Below are positions 42,656-50,846 of a stretch of 59,942 bases of DNA, in pieces. The translations under genes were made by a program, and so were the position numbers. The first letter of the stretch is position 1, and every line of letters begins with the position of its first letter. The stretch comes from Bacteroidales bacterium (GTDB lineage: Bacteria > Bacteroidota > Bacteroidia > Bacteroidales > Muribaculaceae), in assembly GCA_900770215.1 (NCBI GenBank), contig CAAGJW010000102.1, forward strand, positions 1 to 59,942, given 5' to 3'. A model generated the notes under the pieces. The model searched no databases and was not told where the DNA came from. It saw only the letters and a list, made by a program, of their open reading frames with translations.

Positions 42656-42712
42656 AGCAACGGCACACATAAAAATTGTGCGCCACAATGCTCAAGTATA
42701 AATTATTTTAGC

Positions 42713-42720
42713 TATCTTTG
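42713..42720 (+). promoter_or_regulatory. -7 element of the gcv operon
   Basis: TATCTTTG, 52 nt before the gcvT ATG. No good -33 is visible. It rules out the longer gcvT frame starting at 42718. Confidence 0.5.
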
Positions 42721-42771
42721 AAGAAAAATATAACTGCAATACCAACAACCTTTTATTCACATAAAACAACT

Positions 42772-43869
42772 ATGGCAGAAAACAAAAAAACATGTCTTTA
42801 TGACAAGCACGTAGCACTGGGAGCACTCATGAGCCCATTCGGAGGCTTCGACATGCCTATCCAGTATGCAGGTATCATTGAGGAACATAACGCCGTGCGC
42901 AAGCATGTGGGCGTGTTCGACGTCTCGCACATGGGCGAGTCGAGAATCACCGGCCCCGACGCCGAAAAATATGTGAACCACGTGTTCACCAACGATGTGT
43001 GGAATGCCCCCAAGGGCAAGGTATACTACGGCATGATGCTGTATCCCGACGGCGGCACAGTCGACGACCTGCTGGTCTACAAGATGGGCGACAACGACTT
43101 CTTCCTGGTCTACAACGCTGCCAACATCGACAAGGACGTGGCCTGGCTCGATGAGCAGGCACAAGGTTACAATGTGAAAATCGCACACCAGAGCGACTAC
43201 TATGGCCAGTTGGCCGTGCAAGGCCCCGAGGCCGAAAAGGTGCTCAAGAGCGCCCTCGACATCGATGGCAGCGACCTCACGTTCTACACTCACAAGGAAA
43301 TGGGCTACAACGGCGAGACCATCATCGTGAGCCGCACAGGCTACACGGGCGAAGACGGCTTTGAGATCTATGCCAGCCACAAGACCATCATCGAGATGTG
43401 GGACAAGCTCATGGCTGCCGGCGTGCAGCCCTGCGGGCTGGGATGCCGCGACACACTGCGCTTTGAGGCTGGCCTGCCGCTCTACGGCGACGAGCTGAGC
43501 AAGGACATCTCACCCATCACAGCCACACTGGGCATGTTTGTCAAGCTCGACAAGCAAGGCGGCTTCATAGGCCGCGACGCCTGCGCCCAACAGAAGGCCG
43601 AAGGCAGCCCCAAGAAGCTGGTGGGCCTTGAGCTGCACGACCGCGCTATCCCGCGCCACGGCTACGACGTGCTCGATGCCGACGACAAGGTGGTGGGCTA
43701 CATCACCACAGGCTATCACAGCATCACGCTCGACAAGAGCCTGGCTTTTGCACTTGTCGACCGCAGTGCAGGAACGCTGGGCAACGAGCTGAAGGTGAAG
43801 ATACGCAAAAAAGTGTTCCCCGCCACCGTTGTGAAGAAACGCTTCTATCAAGCCAACTACAAGAAATAG
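42772..43869 (+). CDS. gcvT: Glycine cleavage system aminomethyltransferase (T-protein)
   Basis: T-protein transfers the methylene group from the H-protein aminomethyl-lipoyl arm to tetrahydrofolate, releasing ammonia. The 365-aa product starts MAENKKTCLYDKHVALGA. It has the folate-binding features AVRKHVGVFDVSHMGESRI, RTGYTGEDGFEIY and GCRDTLRFEAGLPLYGDEL, and a C-terminal barrel (GYITTGYHSITLDKSLAFAL). It is the first of gcvT-gcvH-gcvPA-gcvPB-lpdA. Confidence 0.97.
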   Translation: MAENKKTCLYDKHVALGALMSPFGGFDMPIQYAGIIEEHNAVRKHVGVFDVSHMGESRITGPDAEKYVNHVFTNDVWNAPKGKVYYGMMLYPDGGTVDDLLVYKMGDNDFFLVYNAANIDKDVAWLDEQAQGYNVKIAHQSDYYGQLAVQGPEAEKVLKSALDIDGSDLTFYTHKEMGYNGETIIVSRTGYTGEDGFEIYASHKTIIEMWDKLMAAGVQPCGLGCRDTLRFEAGLPLYGDELSKDISPITATLGMFVKLDKQGGFIGRDACAQQKAEGSPKKLVGLELHDRAIPRHGYDVLDADDKVVGYITTGYHSITLDKSLAFALVDRSAGTLGNELKVKIRKKVFPATVVKKRFYQANYKK

Positions 43870-43945
43870 CGCGCGACAGGGATAAATATGCTATACAGGA
43901 AAAAACAACCATATTAATTAACAACATAAAAAACATATTACAACA

Positions 43946-44326
43946 ATGAGTAAGGTAATTGACGGTTTATATTACAGCGAGAGCCACGAGTATGTGAAGG
44001 TAGACGGCGACTACGGCTATGTGGGCATCACCGATTACGCTCAGAAAGAGCTGGGCAACGTGGTATATGTCGACATGCCCGATGTCGACGACGAGGTGGC
44101 ACAAGGCGAGGAATTTGGCGCAGTCGAGAGTGTGAAAGCAGCCAGCGACCTCAACAGCCCCGTGAGCGGGACCGTGGTCGAGGTGAACGAGGCACTCGAG
44201 GACGAGCCAGGCCTCATCAACAAGGATGCCTTTGAAAACTGGATCATGAAGGTGCAGCTCACCGACAAGAGCGAGCTCGACAGCCTCATGGACGCCGCAG
44301 CCTACAAGAAATTTATAGGCGAATAA
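43946..44326 (+). CDS. gcvH: Glycine cleavage system H-protein
   Basis: The 126-aa lipoyl carrier shuttles the aminomethyl group between P, T and L proteins. It starts MSKVIDGLYYSESHEYVKV and has the lipoylated lysine K64 in FGAVESVKAASDLNSPVSG. Lipoylation is presumably done by the LplA-LipA fusion protein encoded 1.3 kb upstream. It is 76 nt after gcvT; a structured RNA element separates it from gcvPA. Confidence 0.97.
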   Translation: MSKVIDGLYYSESHEYVKVDGDYGYVGITDYAQKELGNVVYVDMPDVDDEVAQGEEFGAVESVKAASDLNSPVSGTVVEVNEALEDEPGLINKDAFENWIMKVQLTDKSELDSLMDAAAYKKFIGE

Positions 44327-44362
44327 CAAGACATATAACCTTCTTAACAACAGCACAACGAT

Positions 44363-44422
44363 TGCAGGGCCTGGAGCAGGCAACGTCGCCATGGGCGCCG
44401 TGGTCGGGAACCGGAGCCCTGC
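44363..44422 (+). promoter_or_regulatory. Structured intercistronic RNA between gcvH and gcvPA
   Basis: TGCAGGGC-CTGG (from 44363) pairs with CCGG-A-GCCCTGCA (to 44422): a 12-bp closing stem with a bulged A. It encloses about 36 nt that can form a CGCC-ATG-GGCG hairpin. No U-run follows. It is not a glycine riboswitch (no match to the conserved core). It may adjust H- to P-protein stoichiometry or mRNA processing. Confidence 0.4.
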
Positions 44423-44447
44423 ACTCAAAATTAAATAGAGAGAAACA

Positions 44448-45800
44448 ATGTTCAAATATTTTCCACACACCGAGGGCGACATTGAGTCGATGCTCAAAAC
44501 CTGCGGAATGACGAGTCTCGACGACTTGTACAACGACATTCCCCAGGAGCTGCAGCTCAAGCGCGAGTATGCCCTCCCCGATGCGATGAGCGAAATCGAA
44601 GTGCGCAAGTTCTTCGACGAGCTGGGTGCTAAGAACCAGCCGCTCAAGTGCATGATTGGCGCCGGATGCTATGACCACTACAGCCCAGCTGTGGTGAAAA
44701 ACATCGTCGAGCGCAGCGAGTTTCTCACCTCCTACACGCCCTATCAAGCCGAGATCTCGCAAGGCACCCTGCAATACATCTTCGAGTACCAAAGCATGAT
44801 GGCCGAGCTCACAGGCATGGAAGTGAGCAACGCATCGATGTATGACGGCTGCACCGCCACGGCCGAAGCCATGATGATGGCCTGTGCAGCAAGCCGCAAG
44901 CGCAACAAGGTGCTCATCTCGTCCACTGTCAACCCCATCGTGACACGCGTGGTTGAGACCTATGCCAAGTATCACGGCGTGCAGGTGGTGACCATAGCCG
45001 AGCGCGACGGCGTGACCGACAAGGCCGACTTCGAAGCCAAAGTGGCTGCCGACGACGTGGCCGGCGTGATTGTGAGCGCCCCCAACTTCTACGGCATTGT
45101 CGAGGACTACACGGGCTGGGCCGACACGTGCCACAAGCACAAGGCCCTGTTTATCATCAACAGCGTGGCAAGCGCTCTGGGCGTGCTCAAGACCCCTGGC
45201 GAGTGGGGTGCCGACATCGCTGTGGGCGACGGGCAGTCGCTGGGCATCCCCATGAACTTCGGCGGCCCCTTTGTGGGCTACATGTGCACCAGCAAGAAAC
45301 TCATACGCAAGATGCCAGGGCGCATCGTGGGCCAAACCCGCGACCTCGACGGCAAGCGCACCTTTGTGCTCACCCTGCAGGCCCGCGAGCAGCACATACG
45401 CCGCGAGAAAGCCACGAGCAACATTTGCTCCAACGAGAGCCTCATGGCCCTCTACATCACTGTCTACCTGGCCCTGATGGGCAAGCAGGGCCTCAAGGAG
45501 GTGAACCAGCTGAGCTACAGCGGTGCCCACTACCTGGCCGACCGCTTGACCGACAACCCCCACTTCGCCATGCGCTACCCAGGCAAGCCCTTCCTCAACG
45601 AGTTTGCCGTGAAGGTGGACGGCGACATCGATGCCCTGCAGCGCCAGCTGCGCGAGGCTCAAGGCGTGCAATTCGGTCTCAAGATTGCGCCCGACACCCT
45701 GCTGCTGTGTGTGACCGAGACCATCTCAAAGCAGGATATCGACAACGTAGTAGAAATGTGTAACCAAGTAATCGAAAGGGAGGAGATTGAAAATGAATAA
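44448..45800 (+). CDS. gcvPA: Glycine dehydrogenase (decarboxylating) subunit 1
   Basis: The 450-aa product is the N-terminal half of a split P-protein. It starts with MFKYFPHTEGDIESMLK and has IGAGCYDHYSPAVVKNI, TPYQAEISQGTLQYIFEYQ, VSNASMYDGCTATAEAMMM and MPGRIVGQTRDLDGKRTF. It pairs with GcvPB to decarboxylate glycine and load H-protein. Its stop overlaps the gcvPB start by 8 nt, consistent with coupled synthesis of the two subunits. Confidence 0.97.
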   Translation: MFKYFPHTEGDIESMLKTCGMTSLDDLYNDIPQELQLKREYALPDAMSEIEVRKFFDELGAKNQPLKCMIGAGCYDHYSPAVVKNIVERSEFLTSYTPYQAEISQGTLQYIFEYQSMMAELTGMEVSNASMYDGCTATAEAMMMACAASRKRNKVLISSTVNPIVTRVVETYAKYHGVQVVTIAERDGVTDKADFEAKVAADDVAGVIVSAPNFYGIVEDYTGWADTCHKHKALFIINSVASALGVLKTPGEWGADIAVGDGQSLGIPMNFGGPFVGYMCTSKKLIRKMPGRIVGQTRDLDGKRTFVLTLQAREQHIRREKATSNICSNESLMALYITVYLALMGKQGLKEVNQLSYSGAHYLADRLTDNPHFAMRYPGKPFLNEFAVKVDGDIDALQRQLREAQGVQFGLKIAPDTLLLCVTETISKQDIDNVVEMCNQVIEREEIENE

Positions 45801-47295
45801 TGTGTATTACGGAAAACTGATTTTCGAGCTTTCGAAACCTGGCCGGGTGGGCTACTCCCTGCCCAAAAACGAGCTGAGCGGCGAGTATCGCATGAGCGAG
45901 GGGCTGCCAGCCGAGTTGCTGCGCAACAGCGACCCTGCCCTGCCCGAGTGTGACGAGCTCACCGTGGTGCGCCACTACACCAACATGAGCAACAACAACT
46001 TTGGTGTCGACACTGGCTTCTACCCGCTGGGGTCGTGCACCATGAAGTACAACCCCAAGATAAACGATGAGATGGCTGCCCGCCGCGACTTTGCCAGCCT
46101 GCACCCGCTGCAGGCCGTGGAGAGCGTGCAAGGCGCCCTTGAGGTGTACTACAACCTGCAGTGCAGCCTGGCCGAGATTGCCGGCATGAGCGAGTTCACG
46201 CTCAACCCCTTTGCCGGAGCACACGGCGAGCTCACCGGCTTGATGATCATACGCAGCTACCACATGAGCCGCGGCGACGACAAGCGCACCAAAATCATCA
46301 TCCCCGACAGTGCCCACGGCACCAATCCCGCCAGCTCGGCCGTGTGCGGCCTCGATGTGGTTGAGGTGAAAAGCCGTCCCGACGGCACCGTCGACGTCGA
46401 CGCGCTCAAGCCCTTGCTCGACGACACCGTGGCCGGCATGATGATGACCAACCCCAACACACTGGGCCTCTTTGAGCACAACATTGCCGAGATTGCCAAG
46501 CTCGTGCATGCCTGTGGCGGACTTATGTACTACGACGGAGCCAACCTCAATCCCATGCTGGGCAAGTGCCGTCCTGGCGACCTGGGCTTCGATGTGATGC
46601 ACATCAACCTGCACAAGACCTTCTCGACCCCGCACGGCGGCGGCGGCCCGGGCAGCGGCCCAGTGGGCGTGCGTGCCGGTCTCGAGAAGTTCCTGCCCAA
46701 CCCGCGCGTAGTGCGTCACGAGGTTGACCGCAACGACGACGAGGCTACAACGCCCGAGTTCACCATCGACTTCGGCAACGACGCCCTCGGGTCGATTTCG
46801 GGCTTCCTGGGCAACTTTGCCGTGCAGATGCGTGCCTACACCTACATTCTCACCCTGGGCCACGAGCACCTCAAGATGGTGGGCCCGCTGGCCACACTCA
46901 ATGCCAACTACGTCAAGGAGTCGCTCAAAGACGACTACGAGTTGCCCATACCCACAGTGTGCAAGCACGAGTTTGTGTTCAACGGCTTGAAGGACAAGAG
47001 TACTGGCGTGACCACCATGGATGTGGCCAAGCGCCTGCTCGACTACGGCTACCACGCCCCCACCATCTACTTCCCGCTGCTCTTCCACGAGGCGCTCATG
47101 ATCGAGCCATGCGAAAACGAGAGCAAGGAGACGCTCGACGGCTTCATCGCCGTCATGCACAAGATTGCACAAGAGGCACGTGAGAATCCCGATCTCGTGA
47201 AGGGAGCACCCCACCACACACCGGTGCGCCGCCTCGACGACACCCAAGCCGCCCTGCACCCCATAGTCACCTTTAAAGAACTCACCGAGCAATGA
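45793..47295 (+). CDS. gcvPB: Glycine dehydrogenase (decarboxylating) subunit 2
   Basis: The 500-aa C-terminal half of the split P-protein carries the PLP lysine in MHINLHKTFSTPHGGGGPG. Other conserved blocks are NNFGVDTGFYPLGSCTMKYN, DSAHGTNPASSAVCGL and FNGLKDKSTGVTTMDVAKR. I start it at the ATG at 45793; a TTG two codons upstream is less likely. It overlaps gcvPA by 8 nt and lpdA by 4 nt. Confidence 0.97.
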   Translation: MNNVYYGKLIFELSKPGRVGYSLPKNELSGEYRMSEGLPAELLRNSDPALPECDELTVVRHYTNMSNNNFGVDTGFYPLGSCTMKYNPKINDEMAARRDFASLHPLQAVESVQGALEVYYNLQCSLAEIAGMSEFTLNPFAGAHGELTGLMIIRSYHMSRGDDKRTKIIIPDSAHGTNPASSAVCGLDVVEVKSRPDGTVDVDALKPLLDDTVAGMMMTNPNTLGLFEHNIAEIAKLVHACGGLMYYDGANLNPMLGKCRPGDLGFDVMHINLHKTFSTPHGGGGPGSGPVGVRAGLEKFLPNPRVVRHEVDRNDDEATTPEFTIDFGNDALGSISGFLGNFAVQMRAYTYILTLGHEHLKMVGPLATLNANYVKESLKDDYELPIPTVCKHEFVFNGLKDKSTGVTTMDVAKRLLDYGYHAPTIYFPLLFHEALMIEPCENESKETLDGFIAVMHKIAQEARENPDLVKGAPHHTPVRRLDDTQAALHPIVTFKELTEQ

Positions 47296-48644
47296 GCAGC
47301 AACACATTTGATCTCATCATCATAGGGGCCGGGCCTGGCGGCTACGAGACCGCCGCAACGGCTGCACGGTGCCAGCTCAGAGTTGCCGTAATAGAACGCG
47401 GCGACCTGGGCGGCACCTGCCTGAACCGCGGCTGCATCCCCACCAAGGCCCTGTGCCGCAATGCCGAGGTCATCAACCTGCTCAAGGAGGCCGACAAGTA
47501 CGGCATTGCCACGGGCGAGCTCAAGGTTGACTACAAGGCAGCCTTCGACCGCAAGGAGCAAGTCGTGGCCCAGCTGCGCGAGGGCGTGGCCATGCAGCTC
47601 AACAACCCGCTCATCACCGTGGTCAAGGGCGAGGCCCGATTTGTCGACGCCCACACGGTATCTGTGGGCGATGAGCACTACAGCGCCGGCAACATCATCA
47701 TCGCCACAGGCTCGGCTCCCAAGGGCCTGCCCATACCTGGAGCCGAGCTGGCCATAACTAGCGACGATGTGCTCTCCATGCAGTCGCTGCCCAAGAGCCT
47801 GTGCATCGTGGGCGGCGGCGTCATCGGCATGGAGTTTGCCGGCATCTTCAGCAGCTTTGGTGTCGATGTCACTGTGGTGGAATACTGCAAGGAGATACTC
47901 CCCCCCTTCGACAAAGACGTGGCCAAGCGACTCAGAAGCCTGCTCTCAAAGCGCGGCATCAATATCGTGACTGGTGCAGGCGTCAAGGCCATTGCGGCCT
48001 GCGACATGGGCTACACCGTGACCTACGAGGCCAAGGGCAAGACCCTCGCTGTAGAGTGCGAGAAGGTGCTCATGGCAGTAGGGCGCCAGCCCGTGCTACC
48101 TGCTGGCATTGAGCTCACCGGCGCCACCGTGGGCCGGCGCGGCATCGAGGTGAACGCCGAGATGGAGACCTGCGTGCCAGGACTCTACGCCATAGGCGAC
48201 GTAAACGGCCTGTGCATGCTGGCTCACGCTGCCACGGCACAAGGCGAGATAGCCCTGACCAGCATCATGGGCGATGCGCCCAAGTATCGCCTCGACATCG
48301 TGCCCAGCGCCGTCTTCACCGTGCCCGAGCTGTCGATGGTGGGTCTCACCGAGGAGCAATGCAAGCAGCAAGGCCTCGACGTTGTGGTGAAGAAAGGTCT
48401 CTTCCGTGCCAACGGCAAAGCGCTGGCCATGGGCGAGCCCGACGGACTGATCAAGATGATCGTCGACACACACACGCGCCTCATCGTGGGCTGCCACGTG
48501 TGCGGTGCCCATGCTGCCGACCTCATTCAAGAGGTGGTGATGGCCATGAACGCCAAGGCCACCGTCGACCAGCTGGCTTGCTGCATCCACGGCCACCCCA
48601 CCCTGAGTGAGGTGGTGATGAACGTGGCCAAGCAGTTTGCCTAA
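47292..48644 (+). CDS. lpdA: Dihydrolipoyl dehydrogenase (L-protein)
   Basis: This FAD flavoenzyme reoxidises dihydrolipoyl-H-protein with NAD+. The 450-aa product has the FAD motif IIGAGPGGYETAATAAR, the redox disulfide C43/C48 in GGTCLNRGCIPTK, the NAD motif IVGGGVIGMEFAGIFSSFG and the dimerisation domain with the His-Glu pair near CCIHGHPTLSEVV. It overlaps gcvPB by 4 nt and closes the glycine cleavage operon, just before a strong terminator. Confidence 0.97.
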   Translation: MSSNTFDLIIIGAGPGGYETAATAARCQLRVAVIERGDLGGTCLNRGCIPTKALCRNAEVINLLKEADKYGIATGELKVDYKAAFDRKEQVVAQLREGVAMQLNNPLITVVKGEARFVDAHTVSVGDEHYSAGNIIIATGSAPKGLPIPGAELAITSDDVLSMQSLPKSLCIVGGGVIGMEFAGIFSSFGVDVTVVEYCKEILPPFDKDVAKRLRSLLSKRGINIVTGAGVKAIAACDMGYTVTYEAKGKTLAVECEKVLMAVGRQPVLPAGIELTGATVGRRGIEVNAEMETCVPGLYAIGDVNGLCMLAHAATAQGEIALTSIMGDAPKYRLDIVPSAVFTVPELSMVGLTEEQCKQQGLDVVVKKGLFRANGKALAMGEPDGLIKMIVDTHTRLIVGCHVCGAHAADLIQEVVMAMNAKATVDQLACCIHGHPTLSEVVMNVAKQFA

Positions 48645-48677
48645 CGGCAAAATTACACACCCTTTAACCGCAACAGC

Positions 48678-48709
48678 CAATCGCGGCCCAACACCCTGGG
48701 CCGCGATTG
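48678..48709 (+). terminator. Terminator of the glycine cleavage operon
   Basis: CAATCGCGGCCCA and TGGGCCGCGATTG form a 13-bp stem with a 6-nt loop, followed by TTGTTTCG. It separates the gcv operon from the RiPP locus. Confidence 0.85.
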
Positions 48710-48806
48710 TTGTTTCGTGCTTACTTGGAAAACACACCAGGTCACACTGAATATTTTTTTAAATAATCAAATCATCTTAGATTAAGTTTAATTCAGAAAA
48801 AAATTA

Positions 48807-48814
48807 TATCTTTG
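48807..48814 (+). promoter_or_regulatory. -7 element of the first RiPP precursor gene
   Basis: TATCTTTG, about 80 nt before the ATG of the first precursor. The -33 region (near 48783-48790) is weak. Confidence 0.5.
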
Positions 48815-48893
48815 CGATATGCACTTGCATGTGTATTACACACAATAATGCAATTTACATACCCAATTATTCACAATTCAAAATTCAAAAGAT

Positions 48894-49088
48894 ATGAAAT
48901 CAAAAGAAAACAAATTCCAGGAAGTCGAGCTCTTACGCTCGGGAATGAGCGACAATGCCAATCTTCTTGCCGATGATGAACTGAGCGAGCTCTTTGGCGG
49001 TTACCAATGTGGAAAAGGTTATTGCCAACCAAAATACGGGAAAAGAGACTGTCCAAACCATTATTGCCAAAAGAAGTTCGAAAAATAG
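48894..49088 (+). CDS. RiPP precursor peptide 1 (double-glycine leader, four-Cys core)
   Basis: This is a 64-aa peptide. Residues 1-36 form a leader ending LLADDELSELFGG, which matches the EL-x2-L-x-GG consensus cut by C39 peptidases. The 28-residue core starts YQCGKGYC and has four cysteines in the pattern C39-x4-C44-x8-C53-x4-C58, with four Lys/Arg near the end and no Ser or Thr. It lies upstream of a radical SAM/SPASM enzyme and a C39-ABC exporter, so it is the probable substrate. The leader DNA is nearly identical to that of the second precursor while the cores differ. Similar in style to Bacteroidales GG-type natural-product precursors; the core is not one I recognise. Confidence 0.8.
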   Translation: MKSKENKFQEVELLRSGMSDNANLLADDELSELFGGYQCGKGYCQPKYGKRDCPNHYCQKKFEK

Positions 49089-49241
49089 CCTCTTACAAAC
49101 GCGCCTTATTATTGCCCCCGTTTCTCTTCACAGTTTCGCTTGACAATGTCATTTGAATTTAGATGAAGTCTCTTCCATATTTTACGATTTTTGTATAGTG
49201 TATTAAATAATGTTAATTGTAAAAATAATTACAAGAATAGA

Positions 49242-49273
49242 TTTGGATACAAAACATACATCATATACATTTG
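49242..49273 (+). promoter_or_regulatory. Promoter of the second RiPP precursor
   Basis: TTTG (49242-49245), N20, TACATTTG (49266-49273): full consensus, about 30 nt before the predicted 5' end reaches the ATG at 49311. The second precursor can thus be transcribed separately from the first. Confidence 0.75.
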
Positions 49274-49310
49274 CAATTGAGAATTAATCATTAATTTAAA
49301 TTTGAACTTT

Positions 49311-49513
49311 ATGGATAAAAAAGAAAAGAAATCAAAAAAACAGAGATTGAGCTCTTGCGATCGGGAATGACCGACGAAGCCAATCTTCTTGCCGATGATG
49401 AACTGAGCGAGCTCTTTGGCGGTTATCAATGTGGAAAAGGATTTTGCATGCCAAAGTACGGAGACAACAATTGCACGCCGCTTTATTGTGAAAGAAAATT
49501 CTTTTACAAATAA
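49311..49513 (+). pseudogene. RiPP precursor peptide 2, frameshifted at an A7 tract
   Basis: The ATG at 49311 opens MDKKEKKSKK, then the frame ends at a TGA 19 codons later. A -1 shift inside the seven As at 49334-49340 restores a 67-aa peptide: TEIELLRSGMTDEANLLADD, ELSELFGG, then core YQCGKGFCMPKYGDNNC and TPLYCERKFFYK. This is the paralog of the first precursor, with the same GG leader and the same C-x4-C-x8-C-x4-C spacing. The As sit as A AAA AAA in the zero frame, a classical -1 slippery heptamer. The gene may be a pseudogene, a sequencing homopolymer error, a phase-variable gene, or one expressed through slippage. It has its own good promoter. Confidence 0.75.
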
Positions 49514-49531
49514 AATTCTCTATTTCACGAT

Positions 49532-49567
49532 TTCACACCCCCCTATCCTTACAGGATGCGGGTGAAC
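49532..49567 (+). promoter_or_regulatory. Hairpin between the precursors and the maturase gene
   Basis: TTCAC..CC pairs with GGGTGAA and an inner ATCC-ttaca-GGAT stem, immediately after the second precursor stop. No U-run follows, so it is more likely a 3' stabiliser or partial attenuator that lets precursor mRNA exceed maturase mRNA. Confidence 0.4.
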
Positions 49568-49640
49568 CTAAAGGGGATTGGTACAGGGGGCTCCGCTCAC
49601 AGAACTAATCTCCTTATTCTTCTATACCTAAAACAACATT

Positions 49641-50846
49641 ATGAAATTCTCCAGATTTAATATCATCATAAAAAGAAACGAGTATTGGATACTATACAAT
49701 ACGCTTACGGGAAATGTTGTGAAAATACCACCATCGTCCTACAGCACCGCAAACAAAGACCTGCTTAGGCTGGGATATCTTGTGGAAAATGATGGCGACG
49801 ACCTGTTGCAATACAAATATATGTACTATGGGCAAATGTTTAATTGCAAGTCAATCAATTTGGTGATTGCCACCTCTATGGACTGCAATCTAAATTGTCC
49901 TTACTGTTTTGAGGGGAGCAACAAGCGCCCTATTAACATAGATATAAATACGAAAAACAGCATCCTGAGCTATTTGTTAAAGCACCAGTCGCTGCCCATA
50001 AGCATCACATGGTTTGGAGGTGAACCTATGCTTGCTCACCAAGCAATAGGCGAAATCAGCAATGCGCTGAATGCTGAATCAGTGTCCTACACATCACACA
50101 TCATTACCAACGGCACCATCTTTCCAGATCTGTTTTTATCTAAAATTGATTGCTACAACATAAAAAGTGTACAGATCACATTGGATGGAGTCAAGGCAAC
50201 ACATGACTCCAAACGCCACTTTAAAAATGGGAAAGGCACTTTCGACATCATTATAGCCAACGCACAGAAAGTACTGGAACGCAGCAATGCCGAAGTTGTA
50301 TTAAAAATGAATATAGACGCCTCAAATATAGATGAATATGCGGTACTTGCAAGGCTCTTAAAAACAGAATTTGCCGATTATATAGCTAATAATAGAGTTA
50401 CAATCACCTCCAACTACATACGCAAAAAACGAAATTTTGATGGCATCGAGAAATGTATTGGCTGCCGTGAGTATTTTGATTTTGAATTAAAAAACGGGAA
50501 AGCGACAAGCATGCCAGCACTCATAGGACCTTGCCCACTGCGATGCCGCGGGTATTTTGTAATAGGCCCAGACGGGACGCTATATAAATGCATGGAACAT
50601 TTAGGAGAAGCCCAGCATGTCATTGGCAACATTAACAGCATGAGCTTCAGTATAAGAAAAGAGAGCAGCTCCTGCATGAGATACATGCCTTTTGACGATC
50701 GCGTGTGCAGTCACTGCAACATTTTGCCAATATGTGGCGGAGGTTGTCCCAACGAAAGAGCAAAATCCAAGGGCGAGGAAAGACCTTGCCCTGCCGAGAA
50801 ATACAAAATCAACGACATAATTACGAAATTATATGACAACCAATAG
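49641..50846 (+). CDS. Radical SAM/SPASM peptide maturase
   Basis: The 401-aa product has the radical-SAM cluster C82-x3-C86-x2-C89 in SMDCNLNCPYCFEG, then ITWFGGEPMLAHQAIGEI, the glycine-rich motif typical of this superfamily. The C-terminal SPASM region for extra clusters has GPCPLRCRGYFVIGPDGTLY, then KC, SHCNILPICGGGCPNE and a final Cys. The N-terminal 70 residues could form a leader-binding RRE-like domain (not verified). Enzymes of this build make thioether or carbon-carbon crosslinks in RiPPs. The Cys-rich cores suggest sulfur-to-alpha-carbon (sactipeptide-like) or Cys-Tyr links, which is inference. It lies 127 nt after precursor 2 and overlaps the barrel gene by 14 nt. It is AT-richer than the gcv block. 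Confidence 0.88.
   Translation: MKFSRFNIIIKRNEYWILYNTLTGNVVKIPPSSYSTANKDLLRLGYLVENDGDDLLQYKYMYYGQMFNCKSINLVIATSMDCNLNCPYCFEGSNKRPINIDINTKNSILSYLLKHQSLPISITWFGGEPMLAHQAIGEISNALNAESVSYTSHIITNGTIFPDLFLSKIDCYNIKSVQITLDGVKATHDSKRHFKNGKGTFDIIIANAQKVLERSNAEVVLKMNIDASNIDEYAVLARLLKTEFADYIANNRVTITSNYIRKKRNFDGIEKCIGCREYFDFELKNGKATSMPALIGPCPLRCRGYFVIGPDGTLYKCMEHLGEAQHVIGNINSMSFSIRKESSSCMRYMPFDDRVCSHCNILPICGGGCPNERAKSKGEERPCPAEKYKINDIITKLYDNQ

Noticed and set aside
44363..44422. Glycine riboswitch in the gcv operon
   Set aside because: The conserved glycine aptamer core is absent, and the element is between gcvH and gcvPA rather than in the operon leader.
45679..47307. 542-codon minus-strand frame across gcvPB
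   Set aside because: Antisense shadow of gcvPB, which has the PLP-lysine block and correct length.
48894..49513. CRISPR-like or tandem repeat
   Set aside because: Only two copies, about 420 nt apart, each within a peptide frame; this is a gene duplication.
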